Shown: positions 1 through 12,097, numbered from the stretch's first letter. The stretch is 64,000 nt of DNA from Anadara kagoshimensis (GCA_021292105.1 CM037870.1:13115234-13179233), one strand, 5' to 3'. Notes: a model not told the origin generated them from the sequence alone. Program-made: numbers and translations.

Positions 1-44
1 CATTGGTCATGTCTAAAGTAAAATGTCATTACTGATAAAATGGC

Positions 45-480
45 ATGTCCAATTGTCTTCCGGATCGAAGAGTGTATCTAATGACAAATCTCCTTGATCA
101 TGAAACATGTCTAACGTTAATTGTCCTCTTGATACTGGAATGCCTAAAGCCAATCGTTCTTGTCCATATCACATGTCTAAATGCCCTTGGTGACAGAACA
201 TTTCTTAATCTAAATGACCTGAACGATAGGACAAACTCAACTTAAATGTCCTTTTTTATCTGTAAGCAAATGTTCTTGCTCAGAAGGATTATATAACCCC
301 ACTGCCCTTGTAAAATGGCATGTCTAAATCCAAATGCTTTGTAAAGCCAAATAAACTCATTAAAAATACATGTCTAAAGCCAAATGAACTGCCTAAAGCC
401 AAATGATCTCGATAACAATACATAACTAAGCCAAATGAACTGCCTAAAGCCAAATGAATCCGTTTACAATACATACTTAA
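45..480. repeat. Degenerate short tandem repeats
   Basis: Variants of CTAAAGCCAAATG and CATGTCTAAA recur every 20-40 bases across this stretch. No coding potential beyond short chance frames is visible. Confidence 0.5.
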
Positions 481-742
481 AGATCACCTGTGTTATTGTA
501 AGCTCTACTTCAGCTCGTTGTCATACACTTAATCAAGAGCTTATTCTTCTATTAGGCTTTGCTTTATCATTAAAATAATTTGTTTTATTGATTTTATTCT
601 TGCTTCTTGAAGAATGAGTGTTCATTCAGTAGCAGTGTATCAATACACGACTTTAAGATTGATCAGTTTTGCCATGCTTCTAACCGACTTATCCATTAGG
701 GATGCTACGTTGAAAACGTTATGACTATACATGCATATAAAG

Positions 743-966
743 ACAAACAATAATGACCTGCCCTTATGATCTTTGATTTCATATTAATTATGGACGAGTT
801 CATTTATGTAAAGGTGAAACATATGTTTATACCGTCTGCATTATCGAAACCTGTATTGATTATGTATAAATTGTGAATCCTAACACTACCCATGTATTGG
901 ATTGGTCAACGTGTGTCAATATTCCTAATGAAAAGGTCAAGCGGACAGGTCAATGTTGTTTGACTA
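743..966. mobile_element. Foldback element, family C
   Basis: The left arm (AACAATAATGACCTGCCC) is the inverted partner of the right arm (GCGGACAGGTCAATGTTG). The same arms recur near 6.4, 6.7, 7.9, 11.4, 12.1, 40.65 and 41.05 kb, and the length matches the cleaner copy at 6424-6662. Non-autonomous; no coding sequence. Confidence 0.6.
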
Positions 967-1199
967 AATCTACACTAAAACTGCAATAATAACATAAGGT
1001 TAAGCTCAGTATAAAGCGTGTATCAAAATATAAAGATGTTTTATTGGATGTTGATTAACAATAACTTACCTTTGGAATCAAGTTACCTGAACTCTGATAT
1101 TTCAATTTTTGCTAATTTTACCACATTTAGGTTAAAAATATCGAAGAATCAAATTCGTGTTTAATGTGTGTATCATATTTTACTGTTACATTTGATACA

Positions 1200-2210
1200 A
1201 AAAATAGTAAATACTGTTACTACGTCAGCTAAAACGGAGAGTAAATAGTGTTTGCGTATATGGATACTATTTTGATTCTGGAAAGGTGAAAAAACTAACT
1301 GAAATACATTTTGTTGTTATGGCATAGTTCAGGTCGGGTACGGATTACTAAACATTCATTTGTATGGACAATAATAGATTTGGCAAGTTGTTGTTTAGAC
1401 ATAATAAAACATAACAATTAAAACAGCGGGTACTAAATCCTCAAAAGAATTGATTTCCTGGAAAGGAATTTGCTTGCTAGACTGATTATTGTTTCGACAT
1501 AGTGTAACTTTTAAGAGACACGGAATAGCTTACTCAATAGGATTTAACTGTCAAGAAAGGAATTTGTGTGATAGGCTGATTATTTTTTTGACATAGTATA
1601 ACTTTTAAGAAAAAAAAAGAACAGCTTACTTAACAGGATTTAATTCGCTAAAATAGAATTGGTTTGGTGAGATCATTATTGGTTTTTGGGAAATACATTG
1701 CTACGTCAGTAAAGTGATTACGTATACCGACACTATTCGAATTTTGGAAAGGTAAAAACTATATGAAATACATTGTATAGTTTTGACATAAAACATACGA
1801 ATGAGAGGACGCACAGCTTGCTTAATAAAAAACAAACACACCAATCCATGTCCGGATTCAATTGTCTGGAATGAAATCCGTTAGAATGCTGATTGTTGTT
1901 GTGGGGAACTTTGTTACTGTGTCATAAAGAAGGATTTAAAAAACGTGATTGTGTATACCGAAACTGTTCTTATTCTGGAAGGTAAAACTAAAGGAATTCG
2001 ATTTGTATAAATGACACAACACATGAGAAAACAAATACATTTTATGGAATGGGATTGTATTTTCTGTAATGGAAATGGTTTGGTAAGCGAATTGTTGTTT
2101 TGACATAACATTACAGTAAAGAGAACAGGTACATAATATGAAAAAAAATGGTTCAATTGTTCGGGATAGAAATGGTTAAGTAACAATTTGATCTTGATAA
2201 GTGACAAATT
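1200..2210. repeat. Degenerate tandem repeat block
   Basis: Phrases such as GTATACCGACACTATTC, TTCTGGAAAGGTAAAAACTA and TTTTGACATAGTATAAC recur near 1250, 1440, 1560, 1720, 1945 and 2090. Spacing is irregular, about 120-230 bp, so this is an old, decayed array. Confidence 0.5.
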
Positions 2211-2690
2211 GAATTTACAAAGCTGGAGACGTAATTTATTTCACAAAGTCCAGAAAATATCAAATCATCGTTTGAATGATTGATAATTTTTTTTGAAACA
2301 TTGACGCAGTTTATATTGAATTTACTTCAGAAGAGTTCACAGCTTATTAAAGAATCGTGTGTTTTAAGGTATGTCAGATACAATTATTTAAAATTATTTG
2401 CCAAACCAACTGGCATGGGAATGTAAATCTGTGCTGAAATATATCTACATATGTTTGTAAAGAATACTCATTGATGGATGGATGTCGAATGGAAGAATAT
2501 TCACGTGCGACACCTTTAATTAGCTGTTTTAAAATTTCTATTTCCACAGCGAACAGGAGTATTCATATATTAGATTCATTCAATACGGACTGTGTTGGTG
2601 GGTTATTGTTACTATTATAACCAGAGATAAATAAAATCAGGCGATGATGGGGGCGTTATTCATTCCACGACGTCGCAGGTAATTGTTAAA
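2211..2690. other. No recognisable feature
   Basis: AT-rich sequence between two degenerate arrays. I see no exon, RNA gene or clear repeat. Confidence 0.5.
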
Positions 2691-2699
2691 AAAAACTTG

Positions 2700-4400
2700 A
2701 AATGCTATTATCTTGATCAAAGAAACATTCGATTCCTAAAGGCTTCCATTGGCATGTCTAGTATTTTAAGAAATATATTGAACTTGCAGAACTAAAAAAC
2801 GATATTGAAATTTATCTACATGGATGTAATTGATAATTTGTGTTAAATGAAAGAATGGAAAATTTCCTCAAACCTTTCCATTCACATTATTAATAAATGT
2901 TTAGATGTTGCAGATTTAAGTAAGCTGGTCAAGGTTTTACAAAGGAAACATTAGATGTGCAAAGGCTGTTAAGTAACATGCCTTGTATTTAAAGGAATGT
3001 GTTATACTTTTAGAACTAAAATAAATCTGTATTGAATTATAGTATGTACATGGATGTGAGTGATACTTAATTTGCGTCAAATGAAAGAACGAAAACAACT
3101 TCCTCGATCAGTTCTATTCATTTAGATTTTAATAGACTGACCAAAGTATTATAAAGGAAACATTTGATTCCCAAAGGTTGTCAATTAACACGCCTCGTAT
3201 TTCAAGGAATTAGTTGAAGAACTAAATCTGTATTGAACATGTAAATGACTGAACTGTCGTCAAATGAAAGAACGCAAAAACATCAAGCAGTCTATATAAA
3301 TAAGCGTCAACGTTTTTTATTTCAAGGAACATTCGATTCCCAAATGATGACAATTGACATGCTTCATGGTTAAAGGAATGCAATGAACTTTCAGAACTAC
3401 GTGTATTTATATGCACATGATGTAAATGATACTTTAATTTGCTCACAGCTTCCTCAATCAGTTATATTTATTTGGATAGAAGAGATTTTGATATGCTGGT
3501 CAAATTTTTATCAACGAAACATTAGCTTACCAAAGGTTGCCCACGGAATGCATTAAACTTACAGTTCTAATGTTTGCCTTATTGGATTATATGTGAATGG
3601 TTATAAACGACACTTCATTGGCGTCAAATGAAAGAACGCATGTTTACACACCTTAGTGGACTGAATTTTTTAACAGGCTGACCGACGTTTTCTGCCAGGA
3701 AACATGCCAATCTCAAAGGTTGTTTATTAACATACCTTGTGTTTATAGGAAAGCATTGTACGTTGGTATGAACCTGAATGAATCTGTATTGAAATATATG
3801 TATGTAAAATACTTTTTTGCCGTCAAAGGAGAGAATACATACAACGTCCTCAAAGAGTTTCATTCATATTGATAAGTGTTTAGACAGTATGCATTTTAAT
3901 AGGCTCGTCGAAGTTTTATAAAGGAAACATTAGATTCCTAAAGAATGCACATTATCATGTCTTGTATTTAAAGGAATAAATTGAACTTGCAGACGCTAAG
4001 ATAAACCAAGTATTGAAAAAATATACGTGTTTGAAAATGAGACTACTCAATTTTGGTCAAATGAAATAACGCGTACAGTTTATCCAAGCAGTTATATTCA
4101 TATAAATAAGTGTTAAGATGGAATGAATTTTAGTGGGTTGGGTAACGTTTGGTTTCAAGAAAACATAACATTCCCAAAGATTGCTCATTAAAATGGCTTG
4201 TGTTTAAAGGAATACATTGAACTTGCAGACCTAATATAAACATGTTTTGAAATATATGTATGTAAATGATACCTAATTGGAATCAAATGACTTCCACAGC
4301 CATTTCCATTGAAATTAATTAGTGTTTAGATAGAATGGATTTAAGTGACCTGACTAAACCAAGTGATACATTAAATCTATATAACCTTTGGGTGTTTTCC
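2700..4400. repeat. Satellite-like array, about 200-bp units, 8 copies
   Basis: The phrase GGAAACATTAGATTCCCAAA followed by an AACATGCCTTGTATTTAAAGG-like segment recurs near 2723, 2945, 3156, 3326, 3526, 3698, 3923 and 4159, a spacing of 170-236 bp. Each unit also carries a CTGTATTGAAATATATGTA-like and a GCGTCAAATGAAAGAACG-like segment. Units are diverged and contain indels. Short open frames on the minus strand here are by-products of the repeat. Confidence 0.75.
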
Positions 4401-4669
4401 CCGTGTGCATAAAATCAACATTTCAATAATTAATCTTACTGGTCATATATATGATAAGACATTGAATTTCAGAGTGTTATATTAATCATTATTGTTCTGA
4501 TATTCCTTGCAATACACTCAGGACAAACACTTGGACATAAGTACCGCTGTAGGACACAAAACTTGTGAATGTTTTTCAGTGTGTGTTCTGAATTGCAGTA
4601 TCAAGCCAACGTTTCAATGATAATCGGTCCAAGTTGGCATTGGACATTAATGATTTGAATTTCTTTATG

Positions 4670-4965
4670 GTAAAATCGAAGCAACCACCGGAGTAATCTG
4701 GCATACAGTGATGCATTAGTGTCGTGTTGGGACACATTATAGTGAAACGTGACATCAATTGCTTCTGAACTGTATTGCTTTTTTTCACCAGTAAAGACAA
4801 ATATCGGAATATTCTGACATACAGTGATGCAATAGTGTTGTGGTGGTACGTTACATAATATTGAAACGTGACATCAATTGCTTCGGAAGTATTTTGCTAT
4901 TTTTCACCAGTAAAGAAGACAAACACCGGAGTATTCTGACATACAGTGATGTATTAGTGCCTTGG
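4670..4965. repeat. About 120-bp tandem repeat, 2.5 copies
   Basis: CATACAGTGATGCATTAGTG recurs near 4702, 4818 and 4940, each followed by AACGTGACATCAATTGCTTC and a TTTTTCACCAGTAAAGA segment. Confidence 0.7.
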
Positions 4966-5184
4966 TGCTAAAAGCTTAATTGATGGAAGTATAATTGTAT
5001 TTTGTAAAGGTTTATAGCAAGTCAAAATGTCACAAACACGCTTACATAGCTACACATGTATATTGTAACCAAGCGGGGTGTCTATTCTTTTAAAAAACAA
5101 CGCTGGATACACCAGTTAGTGAATGGAATTTAAAGATGGATCTAGGATAAAACCTTACTCGACTTGACATAAAAGTGCCTTTCA

Positions 5185-6324
5185 ATGGAAGTTTTAGATT
5201 TAGTTTTTGCTTCCATTCTGATAATGTTTTCTATGCTGTCCCTGATGTTCAATTCAGCATTAATATTCATCATACTTAAAACCAAAGTTTTACACACGTG
5301 TACCAACTCGTTTGTTTTATCTCTAGCATTTAGCGAAATGATGATTGCCTTTGTGATATTACCAGTTCATTCAGCTTCGAGAATCGCCCAAGGATGGGTT
5401 TTCAATGACGGTATATGTAAGTGCGTTGCATTTTTAAACACAGTTGGTAGGTGTTCGTCAATGATGTCTCTTATGTTCCTTTCTATTGATAGATGCATTG
5501 CTGTTTGGAAACCTCTCAAATACTCATCAATTGTGACTTCACAGACCTCTGCTATAATGATAGGATATTTATGGTGCCAAAGTTTAATTTTTGGTATACT
5601 ACCTTTAGTAAATATAGGCTTTTATCAATTCAATAATGAACAGTATTTATGTATATACGACGTACTATCTGATAGCACATTTGCAATAGTCAGATTTATT
5701 ATAGCCTTATTTGTTCCATATCTTATCATAATTACGTGCCTTGTGAAGATCCTTCTAGAAGCCAGATCTAGACATAGCATTTTCGCTCTAGCTACTATTC
5801 CTTTGAGATTAAATGGACTTGGTCCAATTAATTTTAATACCAGGACTCTTAAAGCAATGAAGTCCCTATTTTGTATAGTTTTAGCATATACATTTCTATG
5901 TTTACCGGACTCTATTATGAACATTGTTAAGTTGTTGAACAAGCAGTACTTGATACAGGTGCACAAGGTTGTGTATATATTGGTAACTCTGTTATCGTCA
6001 TCATGTTGTTTTGTCACGCCAGTAATAATAACTCTATTCAACAAAAAGTACAAGCAAAAATTAAAAGAATTCAAAACTTGTTGTAGTTGTAAAAACAAAG
6101 TGGTTCCATCTAGGTCACATCTGGAGGACTTTTCAGTTACCTCTGGGTTACACACTTTATTAGGAACAACGTTAATTTTTAATATTCAAATGGAAAAGAG
6201 GAATGCCAGTGTTTCATTGTCCACATCAAGCACCTATGATCCACCTGCTGTCAGGAACTCAGTTGATCTCAGAACTCGTTTTAGTGGGATGTCAAGTGTT
6301 GCCATACAGGAGGAACAGATTTAA
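5185..6324 (+). CDS. Rhodopsin-like (class A) G protein-coupled receptor, intronless
   Basis: An uninterrupted 379-codon frame encodes a seven-pass plasma-membrane receptor. Predicted helices lie near residues 7-31, 42-63, 79-101, 122-145, 166-190, 224-246 and 260-284. Seen landmarks: Asn23 in TM1, LSLAFSE in TM2, the Cys78/Cys156 pair that would join TM3 to the second extracellular loop, SIDRC at 100-104 in place of (D/E)RY followed by IAVWKPLKY, FLCLP at 237-241 in TM6 and TPVII in TM7. The first eight residues after TM7 are basic, then a CCSC cluster (299-302) could be palmitoylated. An in-frame TAA at 5170-5172 supports the ATG, leaving an N-terminus of only about six residues. TM2 carries Glu51 where most family members have the sodium-site Asp. 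The amine/peptide receptor type of fold is plain, but I cannot name the ligand. Its base composition matches the flanks, so there is no sign of transfer. Confidence 0.92.
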   Translation: MEVLDLVFASILIMFSMLSLMFNSALIFIILKTKVLHTCTNSFVLSLAFSEMMIAFVILPVHSASRIAQGWVFNDGICKCVAFLNTVGRCSSMMSLMFLSIDRCIAVWKPLKYSSIVTSQTSAIMIGYLWCQSLIFGILPLVNIGFYQFNNEQYLCIYDVLSDSTFAIVRFIIALFVPYLIIITCLVKILLEARSRHSIFALATIPLRLNGLGPINFNTRTLKAMKSLFCIVLAYTFLCLPDSIMNIVKLLNKQYLIQVHKVVYILVTLLSSSCCFVTPVIITLFNKKYKQKLKEFKTCCSCKNKVVPSRSHLEDFSVTSGLHTLLGTTLIFNIQMEKRNASVSLSTSSTYDPPAVRNSVDLRTRFSGMSSVAIQEEQI

Positions 6325-6423
6325 TTATTGTAAACTATGGTGACAATTGTCGGAGTTTAAAGTATACATGTAGATGTGGCATGTCTGCCAATTTGCATAC
6401 AGACATGTCGCAAACATTTGTAT

Positions 6424-6662
6424 AGGTAAACAACATTGACCTGTCCGCTTGACCTTTGATTTAAATATTCATTATGGACGAATAAATTTAAGAAATGGCG
6501 ATCACGCGTGTATATTTCGTCTACTGATGTGAACACTAATCATGGGCAATGTGTATATGTATTAACTGCGAATCCTAACGCTACCTATGCATCGGGTGGA
6601 CCCTCCTATATGAATATTCCTAATGGAAGGTCAAACGGACAGATCAATGTCGTTTACCTATA
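6424..6662. mobile_element. Foldback element, family C
   Basis: The left end (AACATTGACCTGTCCGCTTG) and right end (AAACGGACAGATCAATGTCG) are inverted copies of each other. The interior carries a TTATGGACGAATAAATT segment and a CTAACGCTACC segment shared with the copy at 743-966. It starts about 100 bp after the receptor stop codon. Confidence 0.7.
6481..6486 (+). terminator. Candidate polyadenylation signal AATAAA
   Basis: First AATAAA downstream of the receptor stop, about 155 bp away. It lies inside the foldback C copy at 6424-6662, so the element may supply the 3' end of the transcript. Motif match only. Confidence 0.3.
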
Positions 6663-6672
6663 ACACTGCACT

Positions 6673-7915
6673 AGCAGGCAAACAACATTGACCTGTTTAC
6701 TTGACCTGATTTAAATAATTTATTATGGACCAGTATATTTATGAATATGAAACACATGTGTTTACTTCGTCTTTATACAGTAAAACCTCGATTCATCGTC
6801 AACATTTGTTCTGTCAAATTTTGGTGTTATAAAGGGGTTTGGCGATAAATTGGGTGAGGCGGATAAAGAAAAACCTAAACAAAATGGATATTGAGATTTC
6901 AAAATAGTGTTGCGAAAAGCGAGGTGGCAAGGTTATCGAGGGGCATTATAACGAGGTTTTATTGTAATGGGAAATGTTCATTTATATGCATTAACTGCAA
7001 ATCCCCACACTGTCCATGTATTGGGTGGGTATTCTTATATGAAAAGTCCTTTTGGAAGGTCAAGCCTTTACCTAGCTGTTATGTCCCTTATAATTACATA
7101 CAAATAATTCAATTCATCTTTGTGTCAAGCATTTTGATTGGTCAGATAGTTTGTGTCATTTTTGCATGAAAGGATTGAGTCTATTACGTCACGTTGTTAT
7201 TATAGACGATGCACAGACATTTGCATTCCTACGCCATAGCGATGCTATGTTTTACTTGCTACTCCTGTATTGATCTTTGAATTGTATCTTTTTATTTCAA
7301 AATTTTATAACTAGAATCATAAGAAATGAAAAAATATATTTTTTTTTTACATTTTTTCGCTTACCGAGTTGTGATTTTTGATCAAAATGTCAAATTCATT
7401 CATTTTTCTGTGACAAGGCTTTATAAATTTGATCTCTATAATAACAGATTTCACAACCAATTAATGTTTAAGGCTAATATTGTTATTTTCTGATAATGTT
7501 ACTAATGCGATTATTAGCGACATTAATTGTAGACGTATCTTCTGATACTGTTACTAATGCATTTAGCGACCCCAATGCCATGGAATAATGCATCCGAATT
7601 GGCTGTTATCCATAACAAGTTTCACTCAAGTCAAAGCTTAAATTAATACAGGAGACAAAGCAAGCATAATAATAATCAGGTACAATACCAACAACTAAAC
7701 CATATTCATTATTACTAAATCTTCGTTTGTAGGCATACTTTACCAAAAATTTCAATTTTTCTGGTGACATCATTTTATTAAGAACCGCCGTGATGCACTA
7801 TGTCTGTCGTTTTAGGCACAGGTCAACATGTTCAAGGTTCACAAGTCAGATCCAATTATTTTTCAGGGATTCAGTGGTATAGATAGGTCAAGCCGGCAGG
7901 TCAATGTTGTTTGCC
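6673..7915. mobile_element. Composite: second foldback C copy with inserted material
   Basis: A foldback C left arm starts at 6673 (AACAACATTGACCTGTTTAC). It is interrupted near 6780 by a segment with AACCTCGATTCATCG and TTATCGAGGGGCATTATAACG, similar to 46980-47110 and 48880-49000. A second right arm (CGGCAGGTCAATGTTGTTTG) lies at about 7892-7910. The assignment of pieces is tentative. Confidence 0.45.
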
Positions 7916-8890
7916 TATACCTGTTATATACTGTATAATGCTTTGGTTTTATTTTCGCTATATTCGCGGTTCAATGTTTTCCCGCGAAAATAAGGCAGCC
8001 GCAAAAAATACATGGGTATTACCAGCCAATTAATCTTGATAAAGACGCTTTACTGTAATCAGATAAGACCGCGAAAATATGACACCATGAATACAATAGT
8101 CATCGTCAAACCGCGAAAATTTGACACCGTGAAAATAAAGCAATAATTACATAAAATGATTTAGTTCTCCTTTGTTCCAAGCATTTTGATTGGCCAGGTC
8201 TTTTTTTGTTATTTTTGCATGAAAGGATTGTCTCTGTGACGTCATGTTACTAGTATTATAGACAATGCATAGCTAGAGATATTTGAAAACCTACATAGCT
8301 ATGCTTTTGTTATTGCTGTGGCTGCATTTGTTTAATTTATAACATTTTATTACTTGAATTCAAAAAAATATTTTTGGACTTGTGGAAGATGACAAAGCAA
8401 AAAATCCAGTTCCAGTTCTATAAACTAAAGTAATCCAGTTCAAAACTTATTCATGTTGTCGCCTAATCTTGTTATCTTGCTATAATATTACCAATGCGAT
8501 TATCATCAACAACATTATGTATTAATTTTAGACTTATTTACTGATACTACATGTATTGCTAATGCGTTTAGCAACCACAATATCGTATATTAATGCATTC
8601 AAATGGGATTGCCATCCAAGTAGAGGTGTTTAAAAGCTCGCCGGAACAGATTACGTTTCACTCAAGTCCAAGCTTAAATTTATGCAGTAGACAAAACAAG
8701 CATCATCAATGACCAGGTACAATACCAACAACTAAATCATATATATTATAACTAAATCCTCGTTTTTTCAGATATTGTTGCCACATTTTACAAAAATTTT
8801 ATTTTTTTTCTGGTGGCATTATTTTATTAGGAACTAACCTAATACACAAAGTCAGGTTCTGTGGTTTTAGGCACCATTTAACACGCTCAT
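7123..8890. repeat. Segmental tandem duplication, about 1.06-kb period
   Basis: 7123-7830 and 8183-8890 are diverged direct copies. Both begin with CAAGCATTTTGATTGG, share TTTTTGCATGAAAGGATTG, GGTACAATACCAACAACTAA and end near GTTTTAGGCAC. The interval holds a separate foldback at 7929-8150. No coding sequence is apparent. Confidence 0.7.
7929..8150. mobile_element. Foldback element with CGCGAAAAT motifs
   Basis: Ends read TGCTTTGGTTTTATTTTCG and CGTGAAAATAAAGCAATAA, inverted copies. Internal CGCGAAAAT and ATTCGCGGTT repeats occur on both arms. A related element lies at 61157-61347. Confidence 0.5.
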
Positions 8891-9230
8891 AATTGACGAG
8901 TGTTCAGTACCACATTTTATCATTATAATTCAGCCAAGCAATTTGTGATTTAGCCACAATCATTCGTTTAAAAAGGTGGAGTTGTTGGACATAGATTTTT
9001 TTCAGTTTGGAGTGAAATTGAAAATTTTACGGAGTGGAAAGACTTTGTGAAATAAGACTTTGAGACTGGCATGGTACATTACGTCACATCCTAATAATGA
9101 GTGATAAAAAACTGGAAAAAAGTGTAAATGTTTGTAAAATGTGGCTACAAGCTCTTAAAAATAGGGTTTTAGTTATAATGAATATAGTTTAGTTTCGATG
9201 CCGAGCAAACATTTATGTATATCACTAAGC
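8891..9230. other. No recognisable feature
   Basis: AT-rich sequence; no exon, RNA gene or repeat family that I recognise. Confidence 0.45.
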
Positions 9231-10340
9231 AGGCCATACCTTTGTCTTAGAACGAACTACAAATGTATTATTTGTGTGCGTGTGTGAATCTTTCCCTGTA
9301 AAAGAAAATTGTTTAATATGTACATGTGTTCGGAACATGTTTGTTAACCAAATCAAGCCAATCTAGAACCTAGTAAGTCCTTTAGAACTGCAGTTGTGGT
9401 ATGTTTGACAAAAAGCTTTAAAACAACTACAGTTGTGATATTTGTGTTTGTGTGTGAATTGTGTGGCATGTCATCCTTTTAAAATACTGATATACCATTG
9501 TGGTATTTGAATTACGTGTTTGTTAACCAAAGCAATACTTAACCTAAGTTGTGTTGTACGTATCTGTGTGAATTATGCGTTTGACAACCAAGATAGGTCA
9601 AATCTTACTTAATTAGCCCCTTAGAACAACATTTGTAGCATATATGTATGTTTGAATCGTATGTTTGTCAAACACATCAGATCATACCTTTGTCTTAGAT
9701 GGAAGTATGGTTGTATTATTTGTGTATGTGTGTGAATCTTTTGTCACACCTTTCCTTTGAAATACAAGTGTATTCTATACATATATATATATGTGTGTGT
9801 TTGAAACATGTTATTCAAACAAAGCAAGACGTGCCCTTTCTGCGACCGACGGTTGTGCTGCACATGTATTTGTGTAAATCAAATGTTTGACAACCAAAGC
9901 AGGACATGCTCTTTCTAAGAATTACAGTTGTGTTCTGCTAGTATATATAAGTATTCATTTGAATAGCACAACAGGCCCCAGTTTCACAATCATACCTAAA
10001 CTTTGTTTTTTTGCCTGACTTCAAATATGGAACCTTTAAAATAAAAAAGATAAAAAATAGAATAAAGATTTAATAAGCTAAGAATGACCTTCAAAATGAC
10101 ACCATAAATTTATGATATCTTATAAACTAACAAAGTTATTGTCCAGCTTTCAAATTTCCCAGATTTCGCTCTCGGGAATTAATTGTTAAACTGGGACAGG
10201 TGTAATCTCCCCTTAGAAATACAATTACGGTATGTTTGGAACATGTTATTCAACCAAAGCAGGACATACGCACCCTTTCTAAGAACTACGGTTTTGCTTA
10301 ACTAGTATTTGTATGTACATGTATGTGAATAATCTGCCTA
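9231..10340. repeat. Irregular repeats with TGTGTGTGAAT and AACTACAGTTGTG
   Basis: Units of roughly 95-130 bp contain TTAGAACTACAGTTGTGGTA, TTTGTGTGTGTGTGAAT and AACCAAAGCAGGACATAC. They recur from 9231 to 9960 and again at 10190-10340, interrupted by a foldback A copy. Confidence 0.55.
9973..10200. mobile_element. Foldback element, family A (diverged)
   Basis: It begins GGCCCCAGTTTCACAATCAT and ends with TTGTTAAACTGGGACAGG, an inverted match. The interior is partly replaced compared with the cleaner copies at 23636 and 43073. Confidence 0.55.
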
Positions 10341-10803
10341 CCAAAGAATATTTACTGTCAGTTTTATATATTGAATATATCATATGTTCATAAAATGTCA
10401 GATAATTACTCAGAATTTGTCGTTTTGTTTTTTGTATTTTATTGTGTTTTTGTTGGTACTATTTCAATTTTTACACCATTTTAGACACGAATATCTGTAC
10501 TAAAATGTAAAAAAAAAAAAAAAAGTTAAAACCATGTTTTTGCGTAATATATCTGTCTTAATATAATACGTGTATTCAAAACTCAGTTCTGGTATACGTT
10601 TACCATTTTAATATAAAATTTTATGCCACGTTGAGTTATATAATATTAAATTTATGCTTTGTTGGAAAAACAAAACAAATCTTTTTAATAACCTTTACAG
10701 GTTCTAAATGTCAAATTTGACCGTGACATATGTGTACAGGGTGGAGTTTTAGATTTTCATTATTACCTGGACAAAATAAGCGAATTCAGCTGGGTTCGTG
10801 ACT
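10341..10803. other. No recognisable feature
   Basis: AT-rich sequence with an A16-type run near 10509-10525. I see nothing else. Confidence 0.45.
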
Positions 10804-11067
10804 TGGCCCCAGTTTCACAATCATTCCTTAGCTAAGATTTTCTTTAACTTATTTATTTCAAAATTTAAAATCTTTATAGTCTTGTTAATTTTCAAGATAT
10901 TCAAGAATTTAAGGTGTCAATTTTAAGATAATTTCTAGATAAAAACATTTGCATTTAGTTTGGACAACAATTCTTATAAGTAGTTCCAAAAAAAGCTAAC
11001 CAAAATTTGCTAAATTTGAGTTATGGAAAATCTTAGCTAAGGAATGGTTGTGAAACCGGGGCCAGTA
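10804..11067. mobile_element. Foldback element, family A
   Basis: Ends GGCCCCAGTTTCACAATCAT and GGTTGTGAAACCGGGGCCAG are inverted copies. The inner arms (CTTAGCTAAGATTTTC and GGAAAATCTTAGCTAAGG) also pair. Confidence 0.75.
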
Positions 11068-11094
11068 ACCCTACACGTGTTTATTTGCTACTCT

Positions 11095-11830
11095 TCCCGT
11101 TTCTACATGTCAGATCCAATTAATTTCCAGGGCCCCAATGATCAAGAACGTACGTGTACAGCTCACAGCGCCTCCCCCACCTGGATTCGAATCCAACTTC
11201 TGTCTGTCAGTTTGTTTGACGAAGGTTCATGGTGGTTTTCTTTGGGTACTCTGGTTTCCTCCACCATTTAGGAACTAGGTTTGTGGAATCCTGACTGTGT
11301 GTGACTGGGTGTGAAACGCCATTACTCAAATCGCTCTAATGAGTAACCATACTGAAATCAGTATTTGAAAGTCTTCTTGCAATTGTTAAGTTAAATTATA
11401 CTATAGTATAGGGAATATGCAAACAAGATTGACTTGTCCGCTTGACTTTTGATTCAAATCTTTATATGGACCAGTACAATTAAGTTTCAGGACAGTTTGT
11501 GCTCTAGAACGTGCGGATACAGATTACAGCCCCCCTCACCTGGATTCGAATCACACTTCTGTCTGTCAGTTTGTTTGACGAAGGTTCGTTGTGGTTTTCT
11601 TTGGGTACTCTGGTTTTCCCACCATTTAAGAACTAAGTTTGCAGTATCCTGACCGTATTGACTGTGTGTGAAACGCAATTACTCAAATCGCTCTAATGGG
11701 TTTTCTAAAATATAACACCATACTCAAAACAGTATTTAAAAAGATTTCTTGCAATTGTTAAGTTTGCAAATTATACTATATTAAAGGGCGTATGCAAACA
11801 AGATTGACTTGTCCGCTTGACACTAACTAG
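11095..11830. repeat. Tandem duplication, two about 375-bp copies, with SINE-3 and foldback C arms
   Basis: 11095-11455 and 11470-11830 are direct copies. Each holds a SINE-3-like piece (ACCTGGATTCGAATC, GTCTGTCAGTTTGTTTGACG, TTTTCTTTGGGTACTCTGG), an AATCGCTCTAATG segment, and ends with a foldback C arm (GATTGACTTGTCCGCTTGAC). Related SINE-3 pieces lie at 19985-20155 and 42592-42850. Confidence 0.7.
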
Positions 11831-11898
11831 TAATTTAAATCTACATATGTACATGGATGGTGTTTATTTCTATATCGTGTCAAACATGCAATGTTTAT

Positions 11899-12097
11899 TA
11901 ATCAAAAACAAACATACTAATCCTTGTCTGAATCAGAATCCCAAAGCAAAGTAAAAACTTTGGAACTGACAAATAAAACACGTGATCTTCCACCAGGGAA
12001 ATTAGGCCTAACACTTTCCATGTATTGGTTGGATCATCGAATGTATTAATATTCTCAAAGAAAGGTCAAACGAACAGGTCAATGTTGTTTGCCTATA
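11899..12097. repeat. Dispersed repeat plus foldback C right arm
   Basis: AAAACAAACATACTAATCC followed by AAAGCAAAGTAAAAACTTTGG also occurs at 34912-35035 and 51852-51955, with partial matches near 1829, 40208 and 40365. A foldback C right arm (GAACAGGTCAATGTTGTTTG) closes the segment. Confidence 0.55.

Noticed and set aside
1-480. CRISPR-like array
   Set aside because: The short repeats vary in sequence and spacing and the DNA is eukaryotic in structure; spacers of constant size are absent.
5625-6155. 176-codon minus-strand frame inside the receptor
   Set aside because: It is antisense to a clear class A GPCR and shows no domain of its own.
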